From Corynebacterium afermentans subsp. afermentans (GTDB lineage: Bacteria > Actinomycetota > Actinomycetes > Mycobacteriales > Mycobacteriaceae): a stretch of DNA of 64,000 nt. A program made the position numbers and the translations under genes. The stretch lies in contig NZ_CP046606.1 of the NCBI RefSeq assembly GCF_030408355.1, positions 1,488,001-1,552,000 of the forward strand. Direction: 5' to 3'. Each line of letters opens with the position of its first letter. The stretch's first letter is position 1. This document shows, one piece after another, positions 1 through 9,072 of this stretch. The notes beneath the pieces are model-generated. The model was not told where the DNA came from, made no database searches, and worked only from the letters and a program-made list of their open reading frames with translations.

Positions 1-157
1 GGTTGATCGGGGTGGGCGCACCGTAGAAGTCGGCCATCACGCCGTTGAACATGGCCGGGTTCGCGCGGCCGGTGCGGATGGTGGCCAGCTCGTTTCGGGT
101 GTGTTCAACGGAGGCGGTCATGCGCTCTTCGGCGTCCAGCAAAACGTCATCAATCAT
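1..157 (-). CDS. frr: Ribosome recycling factor, N-terminal part
   Basis: The visible 52 codons start MIDDVLLDAEERM and continue TRNELATIRTGRANPAMF, the conserved amino end of ribosome recycling factor, which with EF-G splits the post-termination ribosome in the cytoplasm. The gene runs off the left edge, so only helix 1 and the start of the next domain can be seen. The start is the ATG at 155-157. Frr normally follows pyrH directly in an rpsB-tsf-pyrH-frr operon. Here a plus-strand amidase lies between them, so frr must have its own promoter or depend on long read-through. Confidence 0.95.
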   Translation of the reverse strand, partial: MIDDVLLDAEERMTASVEHTRNELATIRTGRANPAMFNGVMADFYGAPTPIN

Positions 158-222
158 GGTTTCTACCCCTATCGTTTCTCGGGTTTGCGTCCCCCTTAAC
201 TTACCAGCGCCAGCCGCGTGCC

Positions 223-228
223 TAGACT
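223..228 (+). promoter_or_regulatory. -10 box TAGACT of the amidase gene
   Basis: TAGACT lies six bases before the ATG at 235 and no Shine-Dalgarno sequence fits between them. This spacing suggests a leaderless transcript that begins at the start codon, as is common in corynebacteria. Confidence 0.5.
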
Positions 229-234
229 GTCGCC

Positions 235-1317
235 ATGCCGCACCCAGCCTTCACGTTCGTTGCGCCGCCCGGCGCCGCGCTCGCCGGCCCGCTCGGCGGG
301 CGGCTTTCCGGCTGGAGCATTCCGATCAAAGACGGCACCGATGTCGCCGCCATGCCCACCACGCACGGCAACCCCGCACGCGCCTACACCGCGCAAGCGA
401 CAGACCCGTTCGCGCAGATGCTTATCGACGCCGGAGCGCGCGTCAGCGCCAAAACCCTCACCTCCGAGCTCGGCGCCACCTGCTACGCGGAACGCCCCGG
501 TGTGCCCGTGCTGGAATCCCCCGCCTTCCCTGGCTGCACGCCCGGCGGTTCGTCCGCGGGCGCTGCGGTCGTGGTCGCGGACGAGACGGTGCGTGCGGCC
601 CACGGGACCGACGCCGGCGGCTCGATCCGTGTGCCGGCCGCGGCCTGCGGGGTTGTGGGGTTAAAGCTCGCCAGCCACGACCTGTCCGCCCACGGGTTGT
701 TCACCCGCAACGTCGGCGACCTGTTCACGGTGACGGGATGGGCGCCGCCAGCCCGGCGACGGCTGCGCATCGGCGTGCTCACCCGGGGCGTGTTCGCGGA
801 CCCTGAGGTGGCGGAGAGGCGCGGAGCTGACGTCGAGAAGCTTGCCGCAGCCCTCGGACGCGCCCACGATGTGGTGGAGATTTCCCCCTACGCCGAATCG
901 CGCGAGACGTACGCGCACTTCAGCACCACCATCAAGCGCGCGTTCAAGGATGTGGATCCGCTGGACAGCGGCTACATCGCGTGGCTGAAAGATCAGGCGC
1001 ACCGCCTACGCCCACAACACGTCGCCGCAGCGAACGCGCACACGAGCGGGTTGCCCGCGTTGCTCGCGGCGCAGTGGGGCGTGGATGCGGTGCTTTCCCC
1101 CACGATCGCTTTCGATCCGCCCCCGCTCGGCTACTTCCCCTCGCTCAGCCCAGAGGAGAGCTTCCACGCGCAAACCGAATGGTCGCCGTGGTGTTCGGTA
1201 TTTAACATGCTGCGCACCCCCGCGATCGCGCTCGCGGGGGTGCATTTGGGCAGCCTGAAGCTCAGCGGCCCGGAGTTGCTCGGCCTTGCAGCACAGGCCG
1301 AGCTGTTGCGCGCTTAG
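235..1317 (+). CDS. Amidase signature family protein (short form)
   Basis: A 360-residue member of the amidase signature family, which hydrolyses amide bonds with a Ser-cisSer-Lys triad. The triad is visible as Lys32 in WSIPIKDGT, Ser106/107 in [11 protein letters not shown] and Ser130 in [13 protein letters not shown]. It is shorter than the usual 450-500 residues, and the sequence between the core and the C-terminus is compressed. No signal peptide is seen, so it is probably cytoplasmic. The substrate is unknown. The stop codon overlaps the convergent pyrH stop by four bases. The gene separates pyrH from frr, so it may be a later insertion into the operon. Confidence 0.85.
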   Translation: MPHPAFTFVAPPGAALAGPLGGRLSGWSIPIKDGTDVAAMPTTHGNPARAYTAQATDPFAQMLIDAGARVSAKTLTSELGATCYAERPGVPVLESPAFPGCTPGGSSAGAAVVVADETVRAAHGTDAGGSIRVPAAACGVVGLKLASHDLSAHGLFTRNVGDLFTVTGWAPPARRRLRIGVLTRGVFADPEVAERRGADVEKLAAALGRAHDVVEISPYAESRETYAHFSTTIKRAFKDVDPLDSGYIAWLKDQAHRLRPQHVAAANAHTSGLPALLAAQWGVDAVLSPTIAFDPPPLGYFPSLSPEESFHAQTEWSPWCSVFNMLRTPAIALAGVHLGSLKLSGPELLGLAAQAELLRA

Positions 1318-2039
1318 GCCACCAGCGTGCCCACCTGCTCGCCGGAGACGGCGCGGGCGATGTTGCCCTCCTGCAGCAGGTTGAACACCAAGATGGGCAT
1401 GTTGTTGTCCATGCAGAGGCTGAACGCGGTAGCGTCAGCGACCTTCAGGCCGTTTTCGATGACCTCGCGCGGGGAGATTTCGGAGTACAGCTTCGCGTCC
1501 GGGTTCTCGCGCGGATCGGAGTCGTACACGCCGTCAACGCCCTTGGCCATCAGCAGCACCTCGCAGCCGATCTCCAGCGCGCGCTGGGCGGCGGTGGTGT
1601 CGGTGGAGAAGTACGGCATACCCATGCCGGCGCCGAAGATGACCACGCGGCCCTTTTCCAGGTGTCGGGCGGCGCGCAGGGGCAGGTACGGCTCGGCGAT
1701 CTGCGCCATGTTGATGGACGTTTGCACGCGGCAGTCCACGCCCATCTGCTGCAGAAAGTCCTGCAGCGCCAGGCAATTCATCACCGTGCCCAGCATGCCC
1801 ATGTAGTCGGAGCGCGCGCGGTCCATGCCGCGCTGCTGCAGCTCGGCGCCGCGGAAGAAGTTGCCGCCGCCGATGACCACGGCGACCTCGGTGCCTGCGC
1901 GTGCCACGTCAGCGATCTGGCGCGCGACAGACTCGACCACGTCCGGGTCGATGCCGACTTTGCCTCCGCCGAACATTTCACCGCCCAACTTCAGCATCAC
2001 TCGCTTGAAACCTGTGCGGCTGGGATTGAGGTCAGTCAC
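1314..2039 (-). CDS. pyrH: UMP kinase
   Basis: A 241-residue bacterial UMP kinase that phosphorylates UMP to UDP with ATP for pyrimidine nucleotide synthesis. It carries the amino acid kinase fold signatures: [10 protein letters not shown] near residue 17, GGGNFFRG near 57, the nucleotide segment [17 protein letters not shown] near 135-150, and [10 protein letters not shown] near 210. Length is normal for the family. It is downstream of tsf, separated by about 180 bases that contain a strong hairpin. Its 3' end meets the amidase gene tail to tail. Confidence 0.97.
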   Translation of the reverse strand: MTDLNPSRTGFKRVMLKLGGEMFGGGKVGIDPDVVESVARQIADVARAGTEVAVVIGGGNFFRGAELQQRGMDRARSDYMGMLGTVMNCLALQDFLQQMGVDCRVQTSINMAQIAEPYLPLRAARHLEKGRVVIFGAGMGMPYFSTDTTAAQRALEIGCEVLLMAKGVDGVYDSDPRENPDAKLYSEISPREVIENGLKVADATAFSLCMDNNMPILVFNLLQEGNIARAVSGEQVGTLVA

Positions 2040-2149
2040 CGAAATTCGCTCCTTCTGCGCGGCGGGTTGTTCAGATGTTCGCGAACGATTCTAGACGCGC
2101 TTTCGCGCGGGCACCGAAACGTGCGCTCCGGGCTGTGTGCGTGACGATG

Positions 2150-2200
2150 AAGCCCCGCAGACGCCACCGGCCCAACTGGGCGGAAGCGTCTGCGGGGCTT
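2150..2200 (-). terminator. Terminator hairpin after tsf
   Basis: A perfect 15-base inverted repeat, AAGCCCCGCAGACGC at 2150-2164 with its complement at 2186-2200, and a 21-base loop that holds a small CCC/GGG stem. It lies just after the tsf stop, before pyrH. The T-run behind it on the minus strand is short, so it may only partly stop transcription and tune pyrH expression. Confidence 0.75.
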
Positions 2201-2221
2201 GCGAGTGCTCAGGTGAGCGGC

Positions 2222-3040
2222 TTACGCCTGGCCGACCTCGAAGCGGACGAAGTCCAGGACCTCGATGCCGCTCTCCTCGGCGAACTGCTTGACGGTCTTC
2301 TTGGAGTCAGCCAGGGACGGCTGATCCAGCAGGACAACGTCCTTGAAGAAGCCGCCCATGCGACCCTCGACGATCTTGGCGATGGCAGCTTCCGGCTTGC
2401 CCTCGTTGCGGGTGATCTCCTCCTGAACCGCGCGCTCCTTCTCAACGACATCGGCCGGGACGGACTCCTGGTTGAGGTAGCGGGCCTTCATCGCTGCGAT
2501 CTGCAGAGCGACCTGGTGTGCGGCCTCAGCGTTGTCGCCGGTGTAGGACACGAGGACGCCAACTGCCGGCGGCAGGTCTGCAGCCTTCTGGTGCAGGTAC
2601 TTAGCCGTCTGCTCGCCCTCGATGGTGGCGGCGCGGCGCAGCTCGAGCTTCTCGCCGATCTTGGCGGAGAGGCGCTCCAGGACGTCGTGCGCGGTCTCGC
2701 CCTTCACGTCTGCGTTTGCCAGCTCCTCCTGGGAGTTCGCCTTCGCTGCTGCTGCGGCGTCAGCGATCTGTGCGGCGATGTCCTTGAACTCCTGGTTCTT
2801 GGCCACGAAGTCGGTCTCGGAGTTGATCTCGACGATGGTGTTGCCGGAGATGGCGACCAGGCCCTCGAGGGCGTTGCGCTCTGCGCGCTTGCCCACATCC
2901 TTGGCGCCCTTGATGCGGAGGTTTTCGACGGCCTTATCGAAGTCGCCGCCGGTCTCCTCGAGTGCCTTCTTGCAGTCGAGCATGCCGGAACCGGTGGTCT
3001 CGCGGAGCTTCTTGACGTCAGCAGCAGTGTAGTTCGCCAT
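2222..3040 (-). CDS. tsf: Translation elongation factor Ts
   Basis: A 272-residue EF-Ts, the nucleotide exchange factor that recycles EF-Tu-GDP. The N-terminal UBA-like module [19 protein letters not shown] and the TDFVAKN motif (residues 76-82), which contacts the EF-Tu nucleotide site, are clear. Two further core subdomains follow. The length is typical. It lies about 200 bases downstream of rpsB with a hairpin between them. The start ATG is preceded on the minus strand by GAGGAT about eight bases away, an acceptable ribosome binding site. Confidence 0.97.
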   Translation of the reverse strand: MANYTAADVKKLRETTGSGMLDCKKALEETGGDFDKAVENLRIKGAKDVGKRAERNALEGLVAISGNTIVEINSETDFVAKNQEFKDIAAQIADAAAAAKANSQEELANADVKGETAHDVLERLSAKIGEKLELRRAATIEGEQTAKYLHQKAADLPPAVGVLVSYTGDNAEAAHQVALQIAAMKARYLNQESVPADVVEKERAVQEEITRNEGKPEAAIAKIVEGRMGGFFKDVVLLDQPSLADSKKTVKQFAEESGIEVLDFVRFEVGQA

Positions 3041-3148
3041 AGTGGGCGATCCTCCTCGTGAATGTGTTGCTAAAAGTGTTCAAACCGTTTCAAGCGTAGC
3101 CGACAGTACTCGCTGTGGCACGGCTTGGAGCGGGGGGCGCACGCAAAA

Positions 3149-3209
3149 CACCCCGCGCCCGCACTGTCCCCGGGCGTGATGCCGGCGGGCGTGAGCGGAA
3201 CGCGGGGTG
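3149..3209 (-). terminator. Hairpin between rpsB and tsf
   Basis: CACCCCGCG at 3149-3157 pairs with CGCGGGGTG at 3201-3209, and on the minus strand the stem is followed by TTTTG. The 43-base interior is GC-rich and can fold further. It lies just past the rpsB stop and likely acts as a terminator or attenuator that adjusts the rpsB:tsf ratio. Confidence 0.65.
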
Positions 3210-3237
3210 CGCGTGCAGGTGGCGTGAGCCGAAAAGC

Positions 3238-4194
3238 TTACGCCTGGGTTGCAGACTCGTCGCCGGACTCGTTCGTCTTGGCCTCAGCCTGCTCAGCCTG
3301 CTCAGCTGCGCGAACAGCGTGCGGCTGCTCAACCTCGGCGACCTCCTGCGGAGCCGCGGACTCAGCTGCGACGGCAGCCTTCGCTGCGTCAGCTGCGGAA
3401 ACTTCCTCGGAAGAAGCAGCCTGAGCAGCTGCCTCAGCAGCCTCAGCTTGACGCTTCGCGTCGTTGTCGCCGGCTGCGTCGCGTGCGGAAGCGAGCTGGC
3501 GCTCCTCGCGCTGCTGCTTACCGGCGATGACAGCCTCGCCCACGATGTGGGTGAGCAGCTTCACGGCGCCGATAGCGTCGTCGTTGCCCGGGATCGGGAA
3601 GTTGACAACGTCCGGGTCGCAGTTGGTGTCCAGGATGGCAACCACCGGGATGCGCAGCTTCTGCGCCTCGTTGACGGCGATGTGCTCCTTGTTGGTGTCC
3701 ACGATCCACAGCGCGGACGGCGCCTTGGTCATGTCGGCGATGCCGCCCAGCACACGCTCGAGCTTGATGCGTTCGCGGGTGAGCATGAGGACTTCCTTCT
3801 TGCCGCGGCCTGCGTAGCCGTCCTCGGCTGCGTCCATGGCCTGCAGTTCCTTCATGCGGCCGATGCGCTTGGACACGGTCTGGAAGTTGGTGAGCATGCC
3901 GCCCAGCCAGCGGTGCGTCACGTACGGCATGCCGACGCGCTGCGCCTCTTCCTGGATCGGCTCCTGTGCCTGCTTCTTGGTGCCGACGAACAGGATGGTG
4001 CCGCCGTGTGCGACGGTCTCCTTAACAAACTCGTATGCCTCATCGATGTAGGTCAGCGTCTGCTGCAGGTCGATGATGTAGATGCCGTTACGGTCGGTGA
4101 AGATGAAGCGGCGCATCTTCGGGTTCCAGCGACGCGTCTGGTGGCCGAAGTGCACACCGGCGTCGAGGAGTTCACGCATGGTTACAACTGCCAT
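3238..4194 (-). CDS. rpsB: 30S ribosomal protein S2
   Basis: S2 of the small ribosomal subunit, 318 residues. Family landmarks are the start [41 protein letters not shown] and WLGGMLTNF. After about residue 230 comes an Ala/Glu/Gln-rich tail of some 80 residues ([17 protein letters not shown] and similar) that is longer than in most bacteria. The start is the ATG at 4192-4194, which has GAAGGAGA about eight bases upstream. An in-frame extension to 4287 is possible but lacks S2 homology. Confidence 0.96.
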   Translation of the reverse strand: MAVVTMRELLDAGVHFGHQTRRWNPKMRRFIFTDRNGIYIIDLQQTLTYIDEAYEFVKETVAHGGTILFVGTKKQAQEPIQEEAQRVGMPYVTHRWLGGMLTNFQTVSKRIGRMKELQAMDAAEDGYAGRGKKEVLMLTRERIKLERVLGGIADMTKAPSALWIVDTNKEHIAVNEAQKLRIPVVAILDTNCDPDVVNFPIPGNDDAIGAVKLLTHIVGEAVIAGKQQREERQLASARDAAGDNDAKRQAEAAEAAAQAASSEEVSAADAAKAAVAAESAAPQEVAEVEQPHAVRAAEQAEQAEAKTNESGDESATQA

Positions 4195-4242
4195 GGTTTT
4201 GTCTCCTTCGGAGAAAGTAGTTCGGTTAATTGCTTGTCTCAC

Positions 4243-4263
4243 GTGCGGGTTTTTATCCCGCAC
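4243..4263 (-). promoter_or_regulatory. Hairpin in the rpsB leader
   Basis: GTGCGGG (4243-4249) and CCCGCAC (4257-4263) form a perfect 7-bp stem with a 7-base A/T loop, about 50 bases before the rpsB start. It may be an S2 autoregulatory element. On the minus strand a candidate promoter lies upstream: GATAAT (plus-strand ATTATC near 4318) with TTATGG 17 bases before it. Confidence 0.4.
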
Positions 4264-4405
4264 CCTGGCACCGTGCTCGCCCTGCACCCTGAGAGAGGGA
4301 CCGTCGCTGAGCAGGCATTATCCGGCGCGCGTAGTCAGCCCATAAAAGCTGCCCGTGCAACACTACCCGCCCGCGCCCACAAAACCTAATCTCAACTGCG
4401 TCTTC

Positions 4406-4442
4406 TGTGGATACCCTCGCGGCGGGCGGCGGGTTATCCACA
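4406..4442. promoter_or_regulatory. Pair of DnaA boxes
   Basis: A perfect DnaA box, TTATCCACA at 4434-4442, and an inverted near-match, TGTGGATAC at 4406-4414 (one mismatch), lie 19 bases apart in the divergent region between rpsB and the M23-like gene. They could link expression of either gene to DnaA or bind spare DnaA. Confidence 0.5.
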
Positions 4443-4494
4443 GATTTTCGCAACCAGGCTAGTGTTCTTGCCCCCTGCGTGCTCGTATTCACGC

Positions 4495-5034
4495 ATGCGC
4501 TTCTCGACGATCCTCCGGTCCGCCACCGCCCTTATCCTCGCCGCCGCCATCAGCGCCGCCCCGGCCGCCGCCTGGGTGGACCCGGCAGCCGGCACCCCGT
4601 ACCCGGCCGCGGTGTCGCGCCCTGCTGACATCCCGGAGCAGAATTGGAAACCCGGCCACCGCGGCGTGGACTTACCCCTGCGCCTCGGCGCTGACGTGCT
4701 GGCCGCAGGCGACGGCGTTGTCGCCTTCGTGGGCGTGGTAGCCGGCACCCCGGTGATCTCCGTCGATCACGCAGGCGGGATCCGCACCACGTATCAGCCG
4801 GTGCGCTCCCCGCTTGCCGTCGGCGACAAAGTGCGCGAAGGCGAGCCGATTGGCACCCTCGCGCACGCCCCGGCGGGGTTTTCCGGATCCCACGACGGTT
4901 TGCACTGGGGTGCGCTGGTGGGCAAGGACACCTACATCGACCCGCTCACGCTGTTGGAAGCGCCGCGGATCCGGCTCAAACCCTTAGACGGCGCCACTAC
5001 GCGCGCGGGTGCGCCTGGTCGTAGACGCGCTTGA
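4495..5034 (+). CDS. Secreted M23-like (LytM domain) peptidase
   Basis: A 179-residue exported protein. Residues 1-26 form a signal peptide (MRFS, then a hydrophobic Ala/Leu stretch ending APAAA). The remainder is a compact LytM/M23 domain of the type that cleaves peptidoglycan cross-bridges or regulates amidases. Zinc-ligand candidates are His55 and Asp59 in HRGVDL and His137 in DGLHWG. The usual HxH motif is incomplete: the first His position is Gly135, so activity may be altered. The start is the ATG at 4495, directly before the basic signal-peptide N-terminus. The 3' end overlaps xerC by 38 bases, tail to tail. Confidence 0.8.
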   Translation: MRFSTILRSATALILAAAISAAPAAAWVDPAAGTPYPAAVSRPADIPEQNWKPGHRGVDLPLRLGADVLAAGDGVVAFVGVVAGTPVISVDHAGGIRTTYQPVRSPLAVGDKVREGEPIGTLAHAPAGFSGSHDGLHWGALVGKDTYIDPLTLLEAPRIRLKPLDGATTRAGAPGRRRA

Positions 5035-5890
5035 GCCGCTGCGCGGAGACGTGTGTGTAGATCTGCGTGGTTTGCAGGCTGGTGTGGCCGAGCATCTCCT
5101 GCACCACGCGCAGATCCGCCCCACCTTCGAGCATGTGGGTGGCAGTGGTGTGGCGCAGCGTGTGCGGGCTGACATGTTCCACCCCGGCGCGCTGCCCGGC
5201 GCGCTCGACGATGCGGCGTACCTGGCGCTGGTCGATGCGCCCGCCGCGAGAGCCAACGAACATCGCCTGCGTGTCGGCTGCGAGTTCTGCGCGGCCGAAC
5301 TCGAGCCACTCGGACACGGCGGCAGCGGCTTCGTCGCCGAACGGCACGACGCGCTGCTTGTTGCCCTTGCCGGTGACTTGAGCGAGACCGCGGGCAAGGT
5401 CCACGTCGCCGAGGTTTAACCCCGTCAGCTCCCCGACGCGGATGCCGGTGGCGTAGAGCAGCTCGAGCATGGCGCGGTCGCGCAAATACTCGGCCGGGTG
5501 TGCGTCGTCGGCCGTGCCCGCCTCCACGAGCTCCCCGGCGCGCTCGCCTTTGACCACCGTGGGCAGCGGGCGATTGACCTTGGGGGCCTTTAGCCGTGCC
5601 GCGGCGTCTGTGGCGATGTAGCCCTGACGGTAGGCCCAGGTGGAAAAGGCGCGGGCGGCGGCGGTGCGGCGTGCAAGCGTGGCCCGGCTTCTGCCAGCAC
5701 TCATCGCGTCCGCGAGCCAGCGCCTCAGCGCGTCGAGGGTGAACGCGTCGAAGGTATCCACGTAACCCGCGAGCCCTCTAAGGTCCGCGACGTAACCCTT
5801 GACCGTGTTCGGGGAGCGGCCGAGGACAAGTTCGGCGTATTCGGCGAAATCCTCCACCGCCGCCTGCACTTGCCCCAACTGTTCACTCAT
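4997..5890 (-). CDS. xerC: Tyrosine recombinase XerC
   Basis: A 297-residue site-specific recombinase that, with XerD, resolves chromosome dimers at dif. The N-terminal SAM-like DNA-binding domain spans about residues 1-95. The catalytic domain holds the full set: Arg151 (GIRVGELTGL), Lys175 (GKGNKQR), His243 and Arg246 (HTLRHTTATHML), His269 (LGHTSLQTT) and nucleophile Tyr278 (IYTHV). XerC rather than XerD is inferred from its place next to dprA and yifB, the usual actinobacterial context. It starts 24 bases after the dprA stop. Confidence 0.93.
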   Translation of the reverse strand: MSEQLGQVQAAVEDFAEYAELVLGRSPNTVKGYVADLRGLAGYVDTFDAFTLDALRRWLADAMSAGRSRATLARRTAAARAFSTWAYRQGYIATDAAARLKAPKVNRPLPTVVKGERAGELVEAGTADDAHPAEYLRDRAMLELLYATGIRVGELTGLNLGDVDLARGLAQVTGKGNKQRVVPFGDEAAAAVSEWLEFGRAELAADTQAMFVGSRGGRIDQRQVRRIVERAGQRAGVEHVSPHTLRHTTATHMLEGGADLRVVQEMLGHTSLQTTQIYTHVSAQRLKRVYDQAHPRA

Positions 5891-5914
5891 GTCACGGCAG
5901 TGTACTCGCTTCCC

Positions 5915-7090
5915 TTAGTCGGGCTGCTCCACCCGCGACCACACCCGCTTGTCGCGCTCCACCAGCCCGCGCTTGGACAGGTCCATCAGGATGTGCACCG
6001 TCAGCGCGATGGACAGCCCCGCGTCCGCGGCCACCGCCTCGGCTTCTCTGCCGGTGCGGCCGGCGGGCGGCAGGGCGTCGTAAATGCGCAGCTCGTTGCG
6101 GGAGAGCTGTTGGGTCACACTCGGCGGGTACTGCATCTCCATCTGCTCCTCGGCGCTGTATTCGCCGACCGCGGAGAGCTGCTCGTGGATCTGCCCGGCG
6201 TTGAGCACCATTTCGGCCTCGTTGTTCTGGATGGCCAAGTTCGCGCCGAGGGATTGGGCGTCCGTGACCGGCCCGGGCACCGCCATGGCCGTGCGGTTGA
6301 ACGCGTTGACCCACTTCAGGGTATTCAGCGCCCCGGATCGAAACGGCGCTTCCACCAGCACGGTGCCCAGTGTCAGGGCGGCCACGAGACGGTTTCTGGT
6401 GAGGAAGCGGTGCCTGTCCGGCGTGACAGCGGGCGGATATTCCGTCATCAACGCGCCACCTGTGGCCACCACCCGTTCGAAAAGTGCCTTGTTCGAACGC
6501 GGGTAGTGCTCGCCAGGCCCGCAGGCCGCCACCACCACAGTCGGGGTGTTGACGTCCATGGCGGTCGTGTGCGCGACCGTGTCGATGCCAAGCGCGCCGC
6601 CGGAGACAACCGTGTAGTTGTGCCCGCCCAGCCCGGCAACAAGATCCTTGCTGGCCATGTGCCCGTACTTGGTGGCGTGGCGCGTGCCCACCACACCGAC
6701 GGACTGGGCGAACAGCCCTGCCAGGTTGGTGTTGCCCGCGACCCACAGCGCGTGCGGCGCAATGCCGTCCGGCTGGTGGCTGGTCTTACCCGCCGCTCCT
6801 GTCTGCTGGCGACCGAACGAGCACTGAATCGCCTCCGCCGGCCACTGCGGCGACTCCGGGGTAAGCAGCGTGTAGCCAAGGTCCGCGGCGAACTCAAGGT
6901 CCTCAGCCGGGCGGTCCCACGTGAAGCGGTTCTCGGTCTGCGAAAGCAGCCCGCCGATCCAGGTGGCGCGGGTGCGCACGCCCTCGGCGATCTCGTCCGC
7001 GCTCTTGCCCACACGCAACAGCGCCTGGATATGGTGCGACGGCCCCTCCACCACGCGTGAGAGGTAGGCCCAGGATTCCAACGAAGACAT
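5915..7090 (-). CDS. dprA: DNA-processing protein DprA
   Basis: A 391-residue DprA/Smf protein, which binds incoming single-stranded DNA and loads RecA during natural transformation. The extended Rossmann fold is visible from about residue 125: VVGTRHATKYG, then VVSGGALGIDTVAHTTAM, and PPAVTPDRHRFLTRNRL. The C-terminus has a winged-helix-like DprA domain (LPPAGRTGREAEAVAADAG). Its start ATG abuts the yifB stop, so the two are translationally linked. Natural competence has not been shown for this organism. DprA is widely kept in corynebacteria. Confidence 0.93.
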   Translation of the reverse strand: MSSLESWAYLSRVVEGPSHHIQALLRVGKSADEIAEGVRTRATWIGGLLSQTENRFTWDRPAEDLEFAADLGYTLLTPESPQWPAEAIQCSFGRQQTGAAGKTSHQPDGIAPHALWVAGNTNLAGLFAQSVGVVGTRHATKYGHMASKDLVAGLGGHNYTVVSGGALGIDTVAHTTAMDVNTPTVVVAACGPGEHYPRSNKALFERVVATGGALMTEYPPAVTPDRHRFLTRNRLVAALTLGTVLVEAPFRSGALNTLKWVNAFNRTAMAVPGPVTDAQSLGANLAIQNNEAEMVLNAGQIHEQLSAVGEYSAEEQMEMQYPPSVTQQLSRNELRIYDALPPAGRTGREAEAVAADAGLSIALTVHILMDLSKRGLVERDKRVWSRVEQPD

Positions 7091-8617
7091 CTACGCCACC
7101 TCCTCGCGCTGCAGCTGGTGCTCGCGCATCTCCACGGCACGGCAAGCGTGGTGGATGTCCGGCTGGTCCATCTCTTCCAAGTCTGCCAGCGTCCAGGCCA
7201 GCTTTAAGCATTTGTCCACCCCGCGCTGCGTGATCTTGCCTTGGATCAGCTCTGCCTGCAGCATCGCCATCGCCGCCTCCTTGGCGGGAAAATGCCTGCG
7301 AATCAGGGTCGCGGGCACACGCCCGTTGACGTCCTCGTTGCAGCCCGCTTTCGCCCACCGGACCGCGGCGCGTTCGCGAGCGGCTGCCACACGCTCCGCG
7401 ATGCTTATCGACGGCTCCGCGTCCCTCGGGCTGAGCACCGCCGCGTCGCCAGAGGTGGTCACGAACACGTCCAGTCGGTCCTTCAACGGGCCGGAGACGT
7501 TGCTTAAGTGGCGCGCCCGCTGCGGGGACTTGCACGAGCACTGCCCTTTCACCCGCTGGCACGCGCACGGGTTCGCCGCCAGCACCAGCTGGAAATCCGC
7601 CGGATAGACCACTTCCCTCCTCGCCCGTGTCAGCCGCACCTCGCGCTTTTCCAGCGGGATGCGCAGCGCGTCGAGCACCCCTGCCGGGATCTCCGAGGCC
7701 TCGTCCAGAAACAGCACCCCGCGGTGCGCCTGGCTGACCACACCGGGGGTTGGCGTGCCGCCTCCCCCGCCGATTAACGCCGCCCGGGTCAGCGACGGGT
7801 GCGGGGCGATAAACGGGCGCGTTGCCACTACCCCGCCGCCAGAGACCCCGGCCGCGGAATGGATGGCAGTGACCTCGACCATCTCCTGCACGTCCATCGG
7901 CGGCAGGATCGACGGGAGGCGCTCCGCCAGCATGGACTTGCCCGATCCCGGCGGGCCGATCATCATCACGTGGTGCCCGCCGGCCGCAGCCACCTCGAGC
8001 GCCTCGCGCTCCTCGGACATCCCCGCAAGGTCCTGGAAATCCGGCACCGCACGCTGCGGCGCGGCCGCTTCCGGCGCTGTGGCGCGCTCCAACTCTGCCT
8101 CGCCGGTGATCCACTGCCACACCTGCGCAAGCGAATCCGCCACCAGCACCTCGCGGCGGCCCAGCAGCGCCGCCTCCGCGGCGTTGGCTCTCGGCACAAC
8201 CACGGTGCGGATCGGGTCTGCCGCGTCGAATGCTGCGATGAGCATCGGCAGCACGCCTTCGGCCCGTCGCAAAGTCCCGTCCAGCGCCAGCTCCCCGCAG
8301 AACATGGTGGATGCGAGCGTGCGCTCCACGCGGGGGTCCAGGCTGCCCAGCACCGCAAGCGCAATGGGCAGATCGAAGTGCGAGCCAGCCTTGGGCAGGT
8401 GCGCGGGCGAAAGCGACACCATGATCTTCGTGCGCGGCCACGGCAGCGCCGAATTCGAAATCGCGGTGCGGATCCGCTCGCGCGACTCTTTCACCGCCGC
8501 ATCCCCCAGACCCACCATGTGCATGCCGGGCAAACCGGCGCCGACGTTGGCCTCCACCGTGACCAGGCGGGCGGCGACGCCTTCCACGGTCGCGCTCATC
8601 GTACTAGCAAGCGCCAT
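7091..8617 (-). CDS. YifB/ComM family AAA+ Mg-chelatase-like ATPase
   Basis: A 508-residue member of the YifB/ComM family. In naturally transformable bacteria ComM is a hexameric helicase that promotes branch migration of incoming DNA. The N-terminal Lon-protease-like domain (ANVGAGLPGMHMVGLGDAAVKES) is followed by the AAA+ core with Walker A GPPGSGKSMLAERLPSI, Walker B GVLFLDEASEI and the C-terminal Mg-chelatase domain. The start is the ATG at 8615-8617, which overlaps the yraN 3' end by 14 bases. A longer reading frame upstream lies inside yraN and is not homologous. Confidence 0.92.
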   Translation of the reverse strand: MALASTMSATVEGVAARLVTVEANVGAGLPGMHMVGLGDAAVKESRERIRTAISNSALPWPRTKIMVSLSPAHLPKAGSHFDLPIALAVLGSLDPRVERTLASTMFCGELALDGTLRRAEGVLPMLIAAFDAADPIRTVVVPRANAAEAALLGRREVLVADSLAQVWQWITGEAELERATAPEAAAPQRAVPDFQDLAGMSEEREALEVAAAGGHHVMMIGPPGSGKSMLAERLPSILPPMDVQEMVEVTAIHSAAGVSGGGVVATRPFIAPHPSLTRAALIGGGGGTPTPGVVSQAHRGVLFLDEASEIPAGVLDALRIPLEKREVRLTRARREVVYPADFQLVLAANPCACQRVKGQCSCKSPQRARHLSNVSGPLKDRLDVFVTTSGDAAVLSPRDAEPSISIAERVAAARERAAVRWAKAGCNEDVNGRVPATLIRRHFPAKEAAMAMLQAELIQGKITQRGVDKCLKLAWTLADLEEMDQPDIHHACRAVEMREHQLQREEVA

Positions 8618-9002
8618 CTTCCACCCCCGGGAACCGGCGCAGGATGTAGTCCTCGCCGTCGAAGACCACCTCGACCACGTCGAAGCGGATCGGGCGGTAC
8701 TGGCCCTGCGCATGCTTGTCCAGCCACTGCGCCGCGCACCGGCGCATGGTGTTGAGCTTCTTCGTGGTCACCGCCTCCGCTGCACCAAAGGCGGTGCCGC
8801 GGCGGGATTTCACCTCCACGAAAACGACGGTGCCGTCCTCGTCCTCAACGACAGCGTCAATCTCACCGGCGCGCATCCGTTGCCGGTGCCCCAAGAGGGT
8901 GTAGCCCTCGTCCTCGTACCACCTGATCGCGGCGTGTTCTCCCGCCCTGCCCAGCTCCCACTGGTCCTGATAGTTCACCTGCACGGTGCCTCCCCGTTTC
9001 AT
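8604..9002 (-). CDS. YraN family endonuclease-like protein (UPF0102)
   Basis: A 132-residue protein of the YraN family, with a predicted Holliday-junction-resolvase/endonuclease fold and unknown role. The nuclease-like signature is intact: GRAGEHAAIRWYEDEGY, then MRAGEIDAVVEDEDGTVVFVEVKSRR, giving E..D..ExK. It is the first gene of the yraN-yifB-dprA-xerC run, and its stop overlaps the yifB start. Upstream is a non-coding 280-base stretch that holds an inverted-repeat element. Confidence 0.9.
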   Translation of the reverse strand: MKRGGTVQVNYQDQWELGRAGEHAAIRWYEDEGYTLLGHRQRMRAGEIDAVVEDEDGTVVFVEVKSRRGTAFGAAEAVTTKKLNTMRRCAAQWLDKHAQGQYRPIRFDVVEVVFDGEDYILRRFPGVEDGAC

Positions 9003-9072
9003 AGAGTTGCCAAAAATGTTGGTCCTCTATCAGACGCAGAAGGCCCCGCCGCGGTTCCATGGCGCGGGCAGT

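Noticed and set aside
4195..4287. N-terminal extension of S2 to 4287
   Set aside because: The extra 31 residues lack S2 homology and the strong ribosome binding site is placed for the start at 4194.
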